64,000 nt of DNA, taken from the NCBI GenBank assembly GCA_016234535.1, contig JACRBH010000148.1, positions 1 to 64,000 on the forward strand, written 5' to 3'. The notes beneath the pieces were generated by a model. That model was given only the letters and a program-made list of their open reading frames with translations. It was not told the origin of the DNA and ran no database searches. This document shows, piece after piece, positions 25,717 through 33,354 of the stretch. The DNA is from Chloroflexota bacterium. GTDB taxonomy: Bacteria; Chloroflexota; Anaerolineae; Anaerolineales; Villigracilaceae. Positions within the stretch are counted from its first letter, which is position 1, and the number at the start of each line of letters is the position of its first letter. The translations under genes and the position numbers were made by a program.

Positions 25717-25746
25717 TTGCTTTTTTTGTGAAAAATCGGATAATAG
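25717..25746 (+). promoter_or_regulatory. putative promoter of fhs
   Basis: TTGCTT, 18 bases and TAATAG precede the ligase gene. A second TATAAT occurs at 25762-25767, 16 bases before the ATG, so the exact start is uncertain. Ribosome binding site CAAGGAG. Confidence 0.45.
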
Positions 25747-25782
25747 ACGTGTTGGATTATATATAATCTACAAGGAGATTCT

Positions 25783-27771
25783 ATGGCAACCAAGACAAAA
25801 ATCACTAAGAAAACCGCGAAGGCGAAAGCCAAACCGAAAGTAGCGGCAAAGAAAGTTGTTGCAGCAAAAGCCAAAGTAATGTTCAAGCCGACGAAATTGA
25901 AACTCGTCCGCCCGGTGCCATCTGATATTGACATCGCGCAGGCCGCGAAACTCAAGCCCATTTTGCAAGTGGCCGCCGAACTCGGCATTCGCGAAAATGA
26001 ACTTGAATTGTATGGTCCATACAAAGCCAAGGTTAAGCTTGAGATTTTGGAACGCCTGAAGAATCGCAAAAACGGAAAATACGTTGACGTAACCGCCATC
26101 ACGCCCACTCCGCTCGGCGAAGGCAAGACCACAACTACTGTCGGTCTTTCACAGGCTCTTGGCGCCTTGTTAGGCAAGAAGGTTATCACCGCCATCCGCC
26201 AGCCATCGCAGGGACCCACATTTGGCATCAAAGGCGGAGCCGCCGGCGGCGGATATTCGCAGGTGATCCCAATGGAAGATTTCAACCTGCACCTGACAGG
26301 CGACATCCATGCCATTACAGCCGCGCACAATTTGACTGCGGCCGCATTGGACGCGCGTGTCATGCACGAAAAGATGCAGGATGATGAAAAGTTATTCAAT
26401 GCTCTTTGTCCGCTGGATAAGAAGGGCGGCCGCAGGTTCTCCCCCAGCATGTTGCGCCGCTTGAAGAAACTTGGCATTGACAAGACCGACCCCAACGAAC
26501 TGACAACTGAAGAGCGCTCACGCTTCTCCCGCCTGGACATCGATGAATCCACCATTACCTGGCGCCGCGTGATCGACATCAATGACCGCTTCCTGCGCGA
26601 AGTACAGGTCGGCATGGGCAAGGATGAAGCCGGGCACGAGCATCGCTCCGGCTACGATATCACTGTCGCTTCCGAGATCATGGCTGTACTTGCTTTGACC
26701 ACAGACCTTGAAGATATGCGCGAACGCTTTGGCAACATGGTGGTCGCAACAAATAGGCGCGGCGAAGCTGTCACCGCTGAAGACCTCGGCGTAGCTGGCG
26801 CTGTGACCGTGTTAATGAAGGATGCGATCAAACCCAACCTGATGCAGACCCTTGAAGGCACTCCTGCTTTCGTCCATGCGGGACCATTCGCCAACATCGC
26901 GCATGGACAGTCATCCATCATCGCAGACAAGATCGCGCTCAAACTTGCAGACTATGTCATCACTGAATCAGGTTTCGGCGCAGACATTGGCATGGAAAAA
27001 TTCTTCGATATCAAATGCCGATACTCCGGTTTGATCCCACAAGTGGTCGTACTGGTCGCAACCGTGCGCGCGCTCAAGATGCATGGCGGCGGGCCAAAAG
27101 TGGTGGCCGGCAAACCGCTCGCCTCGGAATATACAGACGAGAATCTCGACCTGCTTCGCGCCGGTCTTCCAAACCTCGAACGCCATGTTCAGAACGCACT
27201 CAAATATGGTGTGAACGTTGTTGTAGCTGTCAACTCCTTCGCCACAGACTCACCCGCCGAAGTGGAACTTGTCCGCGAAGCCGCGCTCAAGATGGGTGCG
27301 ATGGATGCTGTCGTCTCCACCCATTGGGCCGATGGCGGCGCTGGCGCGAAGAAGTTGGCCGAAGCTGTTATCAAAGCCGCAGAGAAACCCAGCAAATTCC
27401 AATTCCTTTATCCGCTGGAAATCCCCATCAAGGAGAAGATCGAAACCATTGCCCGCGAAATCTATCGCGCCGACGGTGTGGATTACTCCCCCGAAGCCGA
27501 GGAACAGATCGCGCGCTACACCCGCCTCGGTTTCGACAAACTTCCCATGTGCATGGCGAAGACCCACCTCTCGTTCAGCACCGACGCCTCGAAGAAAGGC
27601 GCTCCCACCGGCTTCCGCATTATCGTTCGCGAAATCCGCGCTTCTGTAGGAGCAGGCTTCCTTTACCCGATCCTCGGCGATATGAGAACGATGCCTGGGT
27701 TGCCTACACGCCCCGTATTCTACGACGTTGATCTCGATCTCAAGACCGGCAAAGTAGTTGGATTGTTCTAA
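25783..27771 (+). CDS. fhs: formate-tetrahydrofolate ligase, eukaryote-like long form with basic N-terminal tail
   Basis: Makes 10-formyl-THF from formate, THF and ATP in one-carbon metabolism. The P-loop [19 protein letters not shown] and [19 protein letters not shown] are clear. The protein has 662 aa, whereas most bacterial enzymes have about 555. It carries the segment [19 protein letters not shown] and the phrases [20 protein letters not shown] and [19 protein letters not shown], which match the synthetase domain of eukaryotic C1-THF synthase rather than the short bacterial form. The first 40 residues are a Lys/Ala tail ([17 protein letters not shown]) of histone-like composition not needed for catalysis. 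Its own promoter; followed by a REP-like palindrome with a T-run that may terminate transcription. Confidence 0.95.
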   Translation: MATKTKITKKTAKAKAKPKVAAKKVVAAKAKVMFKPTKLKLVRPVPSDIDIAQAAKLKPILQVAAELGIRENELELYGPYKAKVKLEILERLKNRKNGKYVDVTAITPTPLGEGKTTTTVGLSQALGALLGKKVITAIRQPSQGPTFGIKGGAAGGGYSQVIPMEDFNLHLTGDIHAITAAHNLTAAALDARVMHEKMQDDEKLFNALCPLDKKGGRRFSPSMLRRLKKLGIDKTDPNELTTEERSRFSRLDIDESTITWRRVIDINDRFLREVQVGMGKDEAGHEHRSGYDITVASEIMAVLALTTDLEDMRERFGNMVVATNRRGEAVTAEDLGVAGAVTVLMKDAIKPNLMQTLEGTPAFVHAGPFANIAHGQSSIIADKIALKLADYVITESGFGADIGMEKFFDIKCRYSGLIPQVVVLVATVRALKMHGGGPKVVAGKPLASEYTDENLDLLRAGLPNLERHVQNALKYGVNVVVAVNSFATDSPAEVELVREAALKMGAMDAVVSTHWADGGAGAKKLAEAVIKAAEKPSKFQFLYPLEIPIKEKIETIAREIYRADGVDYSPEAEEQIARYTRLGFDKLPMCMAKTHLSFSTDASKKGAPTGFRIIVREIRASVGAGFLYPILGDMRTMPGLPTRPVFYDVDLDLKTGKVVGLF

Positions 27772-27779
27772 AACACAAA

Positions 27780-27879
27780 AATGTCATTGCGAGCCCCGCT
27801 TATCCACCCGGGCGGCGAAGCAATCCCCATCACCAAGGAGATTGCTTCGGAGAAGGACTGAGCTCCTCGCAATGACATT
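27780..27879. repeat. REP-like palindrome, possibly acting as fhs terminator
   Basis: AATGTCATTGCGAG and CTCGCAATGACATT are perfect 14-bp inverted ends, with inner GAAGCAAT/ATTGCTTC arms. A T-rich run follows directly, 8 bases after the fhs stop at the left side, so the element can form a terminator. Same family as 19933 and 37740. Confidence 0.8.
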
Positions 27880-27928
27880 TTTATTTAAATCAGTACAGAT
27901 AGGCTATGGATTAGAACTTCAATTTGGA

Positions 27929-27934
27929 TATAAT
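27929..27934 (+). promoter_or_regulatory. -10 element, near-leaderless amidase start
   Basis: TATAAT ends 10 bases before ATG 27945, leaving a leader of only a few bases. No -35 element is evident. Confidence 0.4.
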
Positions 27935-27944
27935 CTGCCGTATT

Positions 27945-29309
27945 ATGAACTTAGAATCAATGTCATTGACTGACCAGCGCGACCTAGCTAAAAATGAGGA
28001 AAATCGCGCATCTGACCTAGCCTCAGCCTGCTACCGTCAAATTGAGAGACTCAACCCGACGCTGAATGCCTTCATCACCGTAATCCCGCCTGAAAAGAAT
28101 GTCCAGCCTCCATCTGGAAGTATGCCGCTTTATGGAATTCCTGTTGCAGTGAAAGACCTGTACGATACCAAGGGAATCCGCACAACAGGCGGCTCAAAAT
28201 TCTTCGCGGACAATGTTCCGCACGAAGATGCTTTCGTTGTCCAAAAAATAAAGAAGGCGGGAGCACAAGTCATTGGTAAGACCAACACGCATGAGATCGC
28301 GCTCGGCGTAACCAATAACAATCCGCATTTCGGCGCATGTAGAAATCCGTGGGATATCACCCGCACACCTGGCGGCTCTTCCGGCGGAAGCGCAGTCGCC
28401 GTTTCAACAGGCATGGCCATGGCCGCGCTTGGAACAGATACAGGCGGTTCTATCCGCATCCCAGCATCCTTGTGCGGTGTGGTGGGACTCAAACCTACGT
28501 ATGGACGCGTAAGCTTGCGCGGCATCCTTCCGCTTTCATGGAATCTCGATCACGCCGGCCCGATCACACGCAAGGTCGAAGACGCGGCGCTCATGCTTCA
28601 AGTAATGAGTGGATATGATGAACTGGACCCCGCATCACTGAAGACTTTGCCCGGCGATTATTACAGTCATCTGCGGGATGGAATGAGCGGGCGCAAGATC
28701 GCGCTGGCAGTCGGAAGTTATGTCGACGCATCAGACGCCGAAGTGTTGGAAGCTGTCCGAACAGCCGCATTAATTTTGGAAGAACAAGGCGTTGTCATCA
28801 CCGAAGTGAATGTGGATTTTCTCAAGGAAGCCGCACTCGCCAACGGAATCATGACACAGGCCGATGGCGCGGCCTTCCATCGCGAACGCATGAGGGAACA
28901 TCCTGATTGGTTCGGCGCGGATGTGCGTCAACGGCTGGAGACTGGCGCCGCATTCACCTCCAGCGAGTATTCTCTTGCAAGGCACACCCAGTCTGAGGTC
29001 AAGAGACGATGCGAGTTGTTATTCGATGAATATGATGCGCTCCTGCTCCCCACAACTCCCATCCCCGCTCCTATACTGGAAGGCGAGAACGCCATCGAAC
29101 GTGCCCGTCAGTTGACCCGCTTCACAGCGCCCTTCAATTTGAGCGGACTGCCCGCGCTTTCAGTTCCATGTGGATTTACAAAAGAAGGACTACCCATTGG
29201 CCTGCAAATCGTTTCACGCGCATGGAATGAGGCGGGCGTACTGCGCGCCGGACACGCCTTCCAGGAAGCCACGGAATGGCATAAGATGAGACCACAGATC
29301 GCTTTGTAG
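27945..29309 (+). CDS. amidase-signature family amidase (GatA-like)
   Basis: 454 aa. Ser-cisSer-Lys amidase with the catalytic Lys in IPVAVKDLYDTKGIRTTGG and the signature TRTPGGSSGGSAVAVSTGM, then LGTDTGGSIRIPASLCG carrying the nucleophile Ser. The family includes GatA of the tRNA amidotransferase and many stand-alone amidases. No gatB or gatC is adjacent, and the C-terminus (GLPIGLQIVSRAWNEAGVL) is generic, so the substrate is open. I chose ATG 27945 because of the TATAAT 10 bases upstream; ATG 27960 is an alternative. A terminator follows. Confidence 0.88.
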   Translation: MNLESMSLTDQRDLAKNEENRASDLASACYRQIERLNPTLNAFITVIPPEKNVQPPSGSMPLYGIPVAVKDLYDTKGIRTTGGSKFFADNVPHEDAFVVQKIKKAGAQVIGKTNTHEIALGVTNNNPHFGACRNPWDITRTPGGSSGGSAVAVSTGMAMAALGTDTGGSIRIPASLCGVVGLKPTYGRVSLRGILPLSWNLDHAGPITRKVEDAALMLQVMSGYDELDPASLKTLPGDYYSHLRDGMSGRKIALAVGSYVDASDAEVLEAVRTAALILEEQGVVITEVNVDFLKEAALANGIMTQADGAAFHRERMREHPDWFGADVRQRLETGAAFTSSEYSLARHTQSEVKRRCELLFDEYDALLLPTTPIPAPILEGENAIERARQLTRFTAPFNLSGLPALSVPCGFTKEGLPIGLQIVSRAWNEAGVLRAGHAFQEATEWHKMRPQIAL

Positions 29310-29334
29310 TATTTATCGAAAAAAAAAGACAGAC

Positions 29335-29366
29335 GACTCCCAATGTTAATCCTGGGAGTCATTTTA
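29335..29366 (+). terminator. intrinsic terminator after the amidase gene
   Basis: GACTCCCA pairs with TGGGAGTC around a 10-base loop, followed by ATTTTATATTTT. Confidence 0.8.
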
Positions 29367-29479
29367 TATTTTGTATCCACGCCGGAAATTTTCCAATTTT
29401 CGTAAAGCCATGTATAAAATCGCATATTGTATTGACACCATCATACCCTCATGGTAAACTACTGCCCGCTCAGGTAATT

Positions 29480-29556
29480 GGTCCCGTGGTGTAGCGGCCT
29501 AACATGCGGCCCTGTCAAGGCCGAGATCGCGGGTTCGAATCCCGTCGGGACCGCCA
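29480..29556 (+). tRNA. tRNA-Asp (anticodon GTC)
   Basis: All arms can be folded by eye: acceptor GGTCCCG/CGGGACC, anticodon stem CGGCC/GGCCG around loop CTGTCAA with anticodon GTC, and T arm CGGG-TTCGAAT-CCCG. The discriminator G and an encoded CCA follow. The 3' part is repeated at 41,359 and 49,500, so this gene is the apparent integration site (left att) of the downstream elements and was rebuilt intact by them. Confidence 0.97.
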
Positions 29557-29692
29557 AGAATAAATAAAAAAACCGCCCTAAAATGGCGGTTTTTTTGTTG
29601 CTTATCGCAAGTTTTCGCGTAAAAACAGGGCTGAAAAATAGTTACGCACCGCGAGTTCCATTATCGGGCATCATTTAACGAACCCGCGATCC
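29541..29692. repeat. left att core and about 140 bp of shared left-end sequence (copy 1)
   Basis: From the tRNA 3' end through the terminator to CGAACCCGCGATC the sequence matches 41359-41509 at about nine of ten positions by eye. It contains TTTTCGCGTAAAAACAGGGC and GTTACGCACCGCG. The final CGAACCCGCGATC (29679-29691) is the exact reverse complement of the tRNA T-arm region GATCGCGGGTTCG. Confidence 0.85.
29566..29596 (+). terminator. intrinsic terminator of tRNA-Asp
   Basis: AAAAAAACCGCC pairs with GGCGGTTTTTTT around a 7-base loop, 9 bases after the CCA end. The same hairpin is copied at 41384. Confidence 0.92.
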
Positions 29693-29777
29693 CATGCCTT
29701 GCTTTGCTACCGTACAAACCCAAATCGGTCAAGGCATCTATATCTTTGCATTTCTTCTTTTTTCAATAAAGAATAGT

Positions 29778-29803
29778 GGATGAGCCAAGTAGCCAGCACA
29801 GGG
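29778..29803. repeat. terminal inverted repeat, left end of element 1
   Basis: GGATGAGCCAAGTAGCCAGC and the six bases after it match, in reverse complement, 40219-40244 at 25 of 26 positions. Related shorter forms occur at 41624 and 49271. Confidence 0.85.
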
Positions 29804-29831
29804 GAATTCTATCCATTGCTCACAATCTACG

Positions 29832-29861
29832 AAAACTGGCAGCCCAATGACTGCCAGTTTT
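29832..29861. terminator. bidirectional hairpin terminator
   Basis: AAAACTGGCAG and CTGCCAGTTTT pair around an 8-base loop, with a T-run on the plus strand and A-run on the other side. It probably ends the minus-strand operon beginning at 31.1 kb. The remaining bases 29692-29955 show no gene. Confidence 0.75.
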
Positions 29862-29955
29862 TTATCTCTTTCCTCTATCGACTGCCTTCTCTTACCTTTT
29901 TAGACAGCCCACGTTTGTTACAGAGTGAAGCATTGTCAAGATGCCTCAACTATTA

Positions 29956-30360
29956 CTACGGAAATTCTATATAAACGATTTTGCCATCCTTGACTTGCAA
30001 TTTGCCTAAGCCACTAAAAGCCTCAGTATTGCCTTTCAAATCAACCGATATTGTGTATGTGACTGTGTCTTCAGAATCTAGCTTCAAGTCAGTGATCTCA
30101 AACGTGTCTCCGTCCTCCACTGTCGAAACCATAAAGGCACTAAAATCAGCCTTATTAGTGAAATGGGCGGGAAGACCGTCCGTCACTACATCATTTGCAA
30201 CAAAAGCCATCGCCGCATCAACATTTTTGGCATGGACCGCATCCCAAAAACCTTGCGCAATTGTGACTGGATCAGTCGCGGCGGGCGCAGGAGCGCCGCA
30301 AGCCGTCAGAATCGACGAAAGTAAAACGAACAGAAACAGATATTTACTTTTAGTGTTCAT
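29956..30360 (-). CDS. SnoaL/NTF2-like or DUF4878-type lipoprotein
   Basis: 134 aa with a lipoprotein signal (LLSSILTACGAPAPA, lipobox LTAC). The mature part fits the cystatin/NTF2-like lipoprotein group: ATDPVTIAQGFWDAVHAKNVDAAMAF, a middle with DTFEITDLKLDSEDTVTYTI and a last strand KLQVKDGKIVYIEFP. Such proteins bind ligands or partners at the outer membrane face; no catalysis is implied. It is the last gene of the minus-strand cargo of element 1 and has an AAGGAG-like ribosome binding site. Confidence 0.8.
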   Translation of the reverse strand: MNTKSKYLFLFVLLSSILTACGAPAPAATDPVTIAQGFWDAVHAKNVDAAMAFVANDVVTDGLPAHFTNKADFSAFMVSTVEDGDTFEITDLKLDSEDTVTYTISVDLKGNTEAFSGLGKLQVKDGKIVYIEFP

Positions 30361-30397
30361 GATTTTTCTCCTTTTAGCGAATGGTTGGTTAATGTAT

Positions 30398-31147
30398 CTA
30401 ATTTATGAGAACAGTAATTTCTATCCGTACGTTTAAATATCCAGAGTTATCAAACAAACCATCTGACGAATCATTTGGGCCTAAAAAAAGAGTGCCTTCT
30501 GTTGTAGATGTGAATTCATACCGATCCCCTACGAAAAAGGGGTTACCATTTCCTATTCTTGCTATAAGTGATGCACAGGGAAAATTTTGCATAGGCAATC
30601 GGCTGTTAAAACATGTTTCTGATTGACGCCCATTGGCATTGTCGGGGACTTGATCACCAAACCCTATCCATTCACCCGTTGCGGTTATTGAATAGTGTTT
30701 ACCTATTTCAATCCTGATTCCTGTACCAGTCCAGCTTTGATTAGCAAATATTGTAAGATCATGTATAGTTGGCGGGGGCAGCACGTACACAGTTGGAGGA
30801 GGCGCGACAGTCGGCGGAACAGCATTAGGGAGAGGTATTTGAGTCGCTTGAACACTTTGAGATGTAGTTGAATTTGAATTCAAAGCAACGCTAGTCTGGG
30901 TTGCCTTAATACTTTCGGCAAATCTAGTAACTTCGATGCTCTGGGCCGTTTGAGTTATCCAAATATCGTTAGCCATTTGAGTAGATTGGATGCTTTGAGC
31001 TGTTTGTGCAGCTTCGATTTCCAACTGTTTAGGAAATATAGATCCGCGAAAAGCAAAATAAGCCACAGCAATAGTTCCTATGACACCGATAACAGACGTA
31101 ATGATTATTATCCAGCCTTTGGATGAAGAATCTTGTTGATTGCTCAT
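30398..31147 (-). CDS. membrane protein with helical repeats and a LecA (PA-IL)-like domain
   Basis: 249 aa. The ORF opens at 31363, but the ATG at 31147 has AAAGGA upstream and starts just before a transmembrane helix (GWIIIITSVIGVIGTIAVAYFAF). A helical stretch repeats TAQSI.....A roughly every 10-12 residues (QTAQSIQSTQMANDIW, TQTAQSIEVTRFAESIKATQ), likely a coiled-coil stalk. After a Pro-rich hinge comes a beta-sandwich with FANQSWTGTGIRIEIGKHYS, ATGEWIGFGDQ and LIARIGNGNPFFVGD ending in NSGYLNVRIEITVL. This matches the pattern of the Pseudomonas LecA galactose-lectin fold. Sugar binding is inferred; the calcium-site residues were not verified. Confidence 0.72.
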   Translation of the reverse strand: MSNQQDSSSKGWIIIITSVIGVIGTIAVAYFAFRGSIFPKQLEIEAAQTAQSIQSTQMANDIWITQTAQSIEVTRFAESIKATQTSVALNSNSTTSQSVQATQIPLPNAVPPTVAPPPTVYVLPPPTIHDLTIFANQSWTGTGIRIEIGKHYSITATGEWIGFGDQVPDNANGRQSETCFNSRLPMQNFPCASLIARIGNGNPFFVGDRYEFTSTTEGTLFLGPNDSSDGLFDNSGYLNVRIEITVLIN

Positions 31148-31235
31148 ACTGATTATCCTTTTTGACAAGTTGCTGGCAACGGTTTGTATTACCCGCTGGT
31201 GGGCGAGACGAAACAAAGTTATAGCGAACCTGTAA

Positions 31236-31811
31236 CTAATCATCCACTGGATTGAGCGCCGTTCCATTGTCAAATATTGTGATGTGTTCTCGCGCTCCTC
31301 TTTTTGACGACCAGATGATATAGCCGCCCTCAAAATCACTCCGCCTGTAATTAGTGTTACCAACCAGTACAGGATATTCTTCTGATTTCGGAAACCCTAA
31401 CTTACTTCGCTCCCAACCCAGTGTTGCCCATCGATCTCTGATAGCACCATAGATTGCATGCGCGCCAGTGCCTTCCGACCAGAATATCGAACTTTCGGGA
31501 TGGTTTGGGAGGTGTAACGCCCGAAAATGATTGTACCGTCCGCGGTGAAGGTAATCGCCAGTGGATTGTTCGTCAGTAATGGGGTAGCCGAATTGCTCAC
31601 GCCCTAACCGAAGCCAAAGTTCGCCAACCAGTCCCCATACTACAAATGCTCCTGTATCAGGATGCCACGAAATGATTCCTCCCTGAAATTGTTGCCAACG
31701 CCCTACATTATCAAATGTTGGCTGCTCGTTGTCGATGGGTTGTTTTAGTAAACCGCTACCCGCGCCAATCATATTCCATTTTTCATTAATCGCACCAAAT
31801 ACTGTAGTCAT
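31236..31811 (-). CDS. LGFP-repeat protein
   Basis: 191 aa built from LGFP repeats: IYGAIRDRWATLGWERSKLG followed by FP, VVWGLVGELWLRLGREQFGYP, FGAINEKWNMIGAGSGLLKQP. The repeats occur in cell-wall-associated proteins and probably bind envelope glycans. No signal peptide is apparent, so export may need another route or the protein is cytoplasmic. It lies 88 bases upstream of the LecA-like gene in the same direction. The lower-GC look of 30-31.8 kb compared with the core half suggests transfer. Confidence 0.75.
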   Translation of the reverse strand: MTTVFGAINEKWNMIGAGSGLLKQPIDNEQPTFDNVGRWQQFQGGIISWHPDTGAFVVWGLVGELWLRLGREQFGYPITDEQSTGDYLHRGRYNHFRALHLPNHPESSIFWSEGTGAHAIYGAIRDRWATLGWERSKLGFPKSEEYPVLVGNTNYRRSDFEGGYIIWSSKRGAREHITIFDNGTALNPVDD

Positions 31812-31920
31812 AGGTTTATCTCCTCTTTCAATACTATCGAAGAACTTATAAATATTACAGCCACGTTTGGCAGTGTAGTTGTTATAAGACAGCCACTTTT
31901 GTTACCCTAGAGGGAATATC

Positions 31921-33144
31921 TTATTCCACCAGGGTGTAGGTTGCATTATTGAAATCCGCGTGACGCCCGGCGCAAGCGGTGTCATCGTCAGGATTGCCAA
32001 CATAGTTGAAGGTCAGGTTTGTCCCGTCGAATGTGTATGTGAAACTTTCGTTTGTCTCACAACCGCCAGTATTGGATCTTTCAGTGAAGACATTTCCTTC
32101 CACAGTGTAAGTCGCACGGATAAAGGTGTTTTCGCCTTCAAACACAGAGAACGTTCCGTCAGCATTGAACAGGAGGCCGTAATTAGTTCTCCCGGCCTTG
32201 ATGAACTTTCCAGTAGGGAAGTTGGTACTCGCCGCACTTTCCACCGTAAATTGCTTGATCATACCAAGTGTGAAGTGCGGATGACCTTCAGCCTTGGGGC
32301 TGGGAATCATGCAGATAACGATATAAGTTCCCGGTTCAAGGTTGAGTTCCGCATAACCTTTCAGCCCTATACCCAGCCCATTCAACCCACCAACGGGAGT
32401 AAATGGAGGAGGTCCACCAGCGCCGTTCAGAAACTCCAGCACATCATTGGCCGTCTTTCCGTCTTCCAAGCGATGGATATTGAATTCGTGAGATTCGGGG
32501 CCATCGTTGATCACTTCCACGGTCAACGCACCGGCAGGCAGGGAGTCTGGCATATCAAACTGGAAGTCTTTCATATGAACCGTCAAGTCGGCTGATGGTT
32601 CAGCGGCAACGATTGCGCCAACTTCCACCTTGAGACTCTTGAACATCCCCTTGGCATGGTGGGGCGTTTGGTCAGATGGTGAGGGGATGAGGCACAGAAC
32701 CACATAATCGCCGACAGGCAGATTGAGTATTGCCGATGCCGACTCACTGGGATGGATCGGGGCCACACCGCCAACCTCTTTCACCATTGCCAGGGCGGGA
32801 CCTATATCTTGCTTCAACGCATCTATGAATTGATTCGCTGTCACGCCATCGTTTAGGCGCAGGAATTGAATGTGGTGCGGTTCGGCTCCGGAATTCGTCA
32901 GTATGATTCGCACCCAGCCCGCGCTGATTGTCTCGGGCACAGTAAAGGAATAGTCCTCCGCGTCAATCCTGACTTCAGGGATGGAGCCTGCAACTTCCAC
33001 AGATTCAGCAGTCTGCCGAGTCTGGTTGTATCGGGAGGAATACCGACCGGGCGTGCCTGCCTCGGCAGCCACCCGAAAGGCGAAGAAACCCACTATCCCC
33101 AAAACTAACACGACTAAAACATTGAACAAGCGTTTGGCAAACAT
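31921..33144 (-). CDS. exported tandem cupredoxin-domain protein with lipocalin-like C-terminus
   Basis: 407 aa from ATG 33144, preceded by CAAGGAG (the ORF track adds 55 unlikely codons). A signal/anchor (LFNVLVVLVLGIVGFFAF) is followed by two cupredoxin-like domains. Each keeps the type-1 copper ligand pattern: EPHHIQ with YVVLCLIPSPSDQTPHHAKG and then MF in the first; ESHEFN with YIVICMIPSPKAEGHPHFTL and then GM in the second (His, Cys, His, Met). The last 110 residues form a separate beta-barrel-like domain (YGLLFNADGTFSVFEGENTF ... ATYTLVE). A periplasmic or surface copper electron carrier is the likely role. Two direct repeats lie in the promoter region. Confidence 0.78.
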   Translation of the reverse strand: MFAKRLFNVLVVLVLGIVGFFAFRVAAEAGTPGRYSSRYNQTRQTAESVEVAGSIPEVRIDAEDYSFTVPETISAGWVRIILTNSGAEPHHIQFLRLNDGVTANQFIDALKQDIGPALAMVKEVGGVAPIHPSESASAILNLPVGDYVVLCLIPSPSDQTPHHAKGMFKSLKVEVGAIVAAEPSADLTVHMKDFQFDMPDSLPAGALTVEVINDGPESHEFNIHRLEDGKTANDVLEFLNGAGGPPPFTPVGGLNGLGIGLKGYAELNLEPGTYIVICMIPSPKAEGHPHFTLGMIKQFTVESAASTNFPTGKFIKAGRTNYGLLFNADGTFSVFEGENTFIRATYTVEGNVFTERSNTGGCETNESFTYTFDGTNLTFNYVGNPDDDTACAGRHADFNNATYTLVE

Positions 33145-33221
33145 TTTTTCTCCTTGATCGGGGTCTGGGTTGGTTGTTTCCGATCTGTTTGCATCGTAGC
33201 ATTCGGCCCTCGGAAATATGC

Positions 33222-33256
33222 GACATTTCTTGCCACAAACATGACATTTCTTACCA
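33222..33256 (-). promoter_or_regulatory. two 14-bp direct repeats upstream of the cupredoxin gene
   Basis: GACATTTCTTGCCA at 33222 and GACATTTCTTACCA at 33243 are spaced 21 bp apart, two helical turns, as expected for tandem binding of a regulator. They lie between the divergent cupredoxin and STAND-WD40 genes, so either gene may be controlled. Confidence 0.55.
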
Positions 33257-33282
33257 AATCGATAAATTAGGCAAACCAACTC

Positions 33283-33310
33283 TTGAATTTGCCTTTTATA
33301 GTTGTACAAT
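33283..33310 (+). promoter_or_regulatory. putative promoter of the STAND-WD40 gene
   Basis: TTGAAT, 16 bases and TACAAT, 45 bases before the start. The ribosome binding site GGAGG at 33347 is only 3 bases from the ATG, a short spacing. Confidence 0.5.
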
Positions 33311-33354
33311 GAAATCAGATAAACGATTTACATTAACGGTGTGCCTGGAGGAAT

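Noticed and set aside
25497-26621. 374-aa minus-strand ORF
   Set aside because: It is the complement of the IPK and formate-THF ligase genes, has a Ser/Arg-rich shadow composition and no motif. The plus-strand genes are certain.
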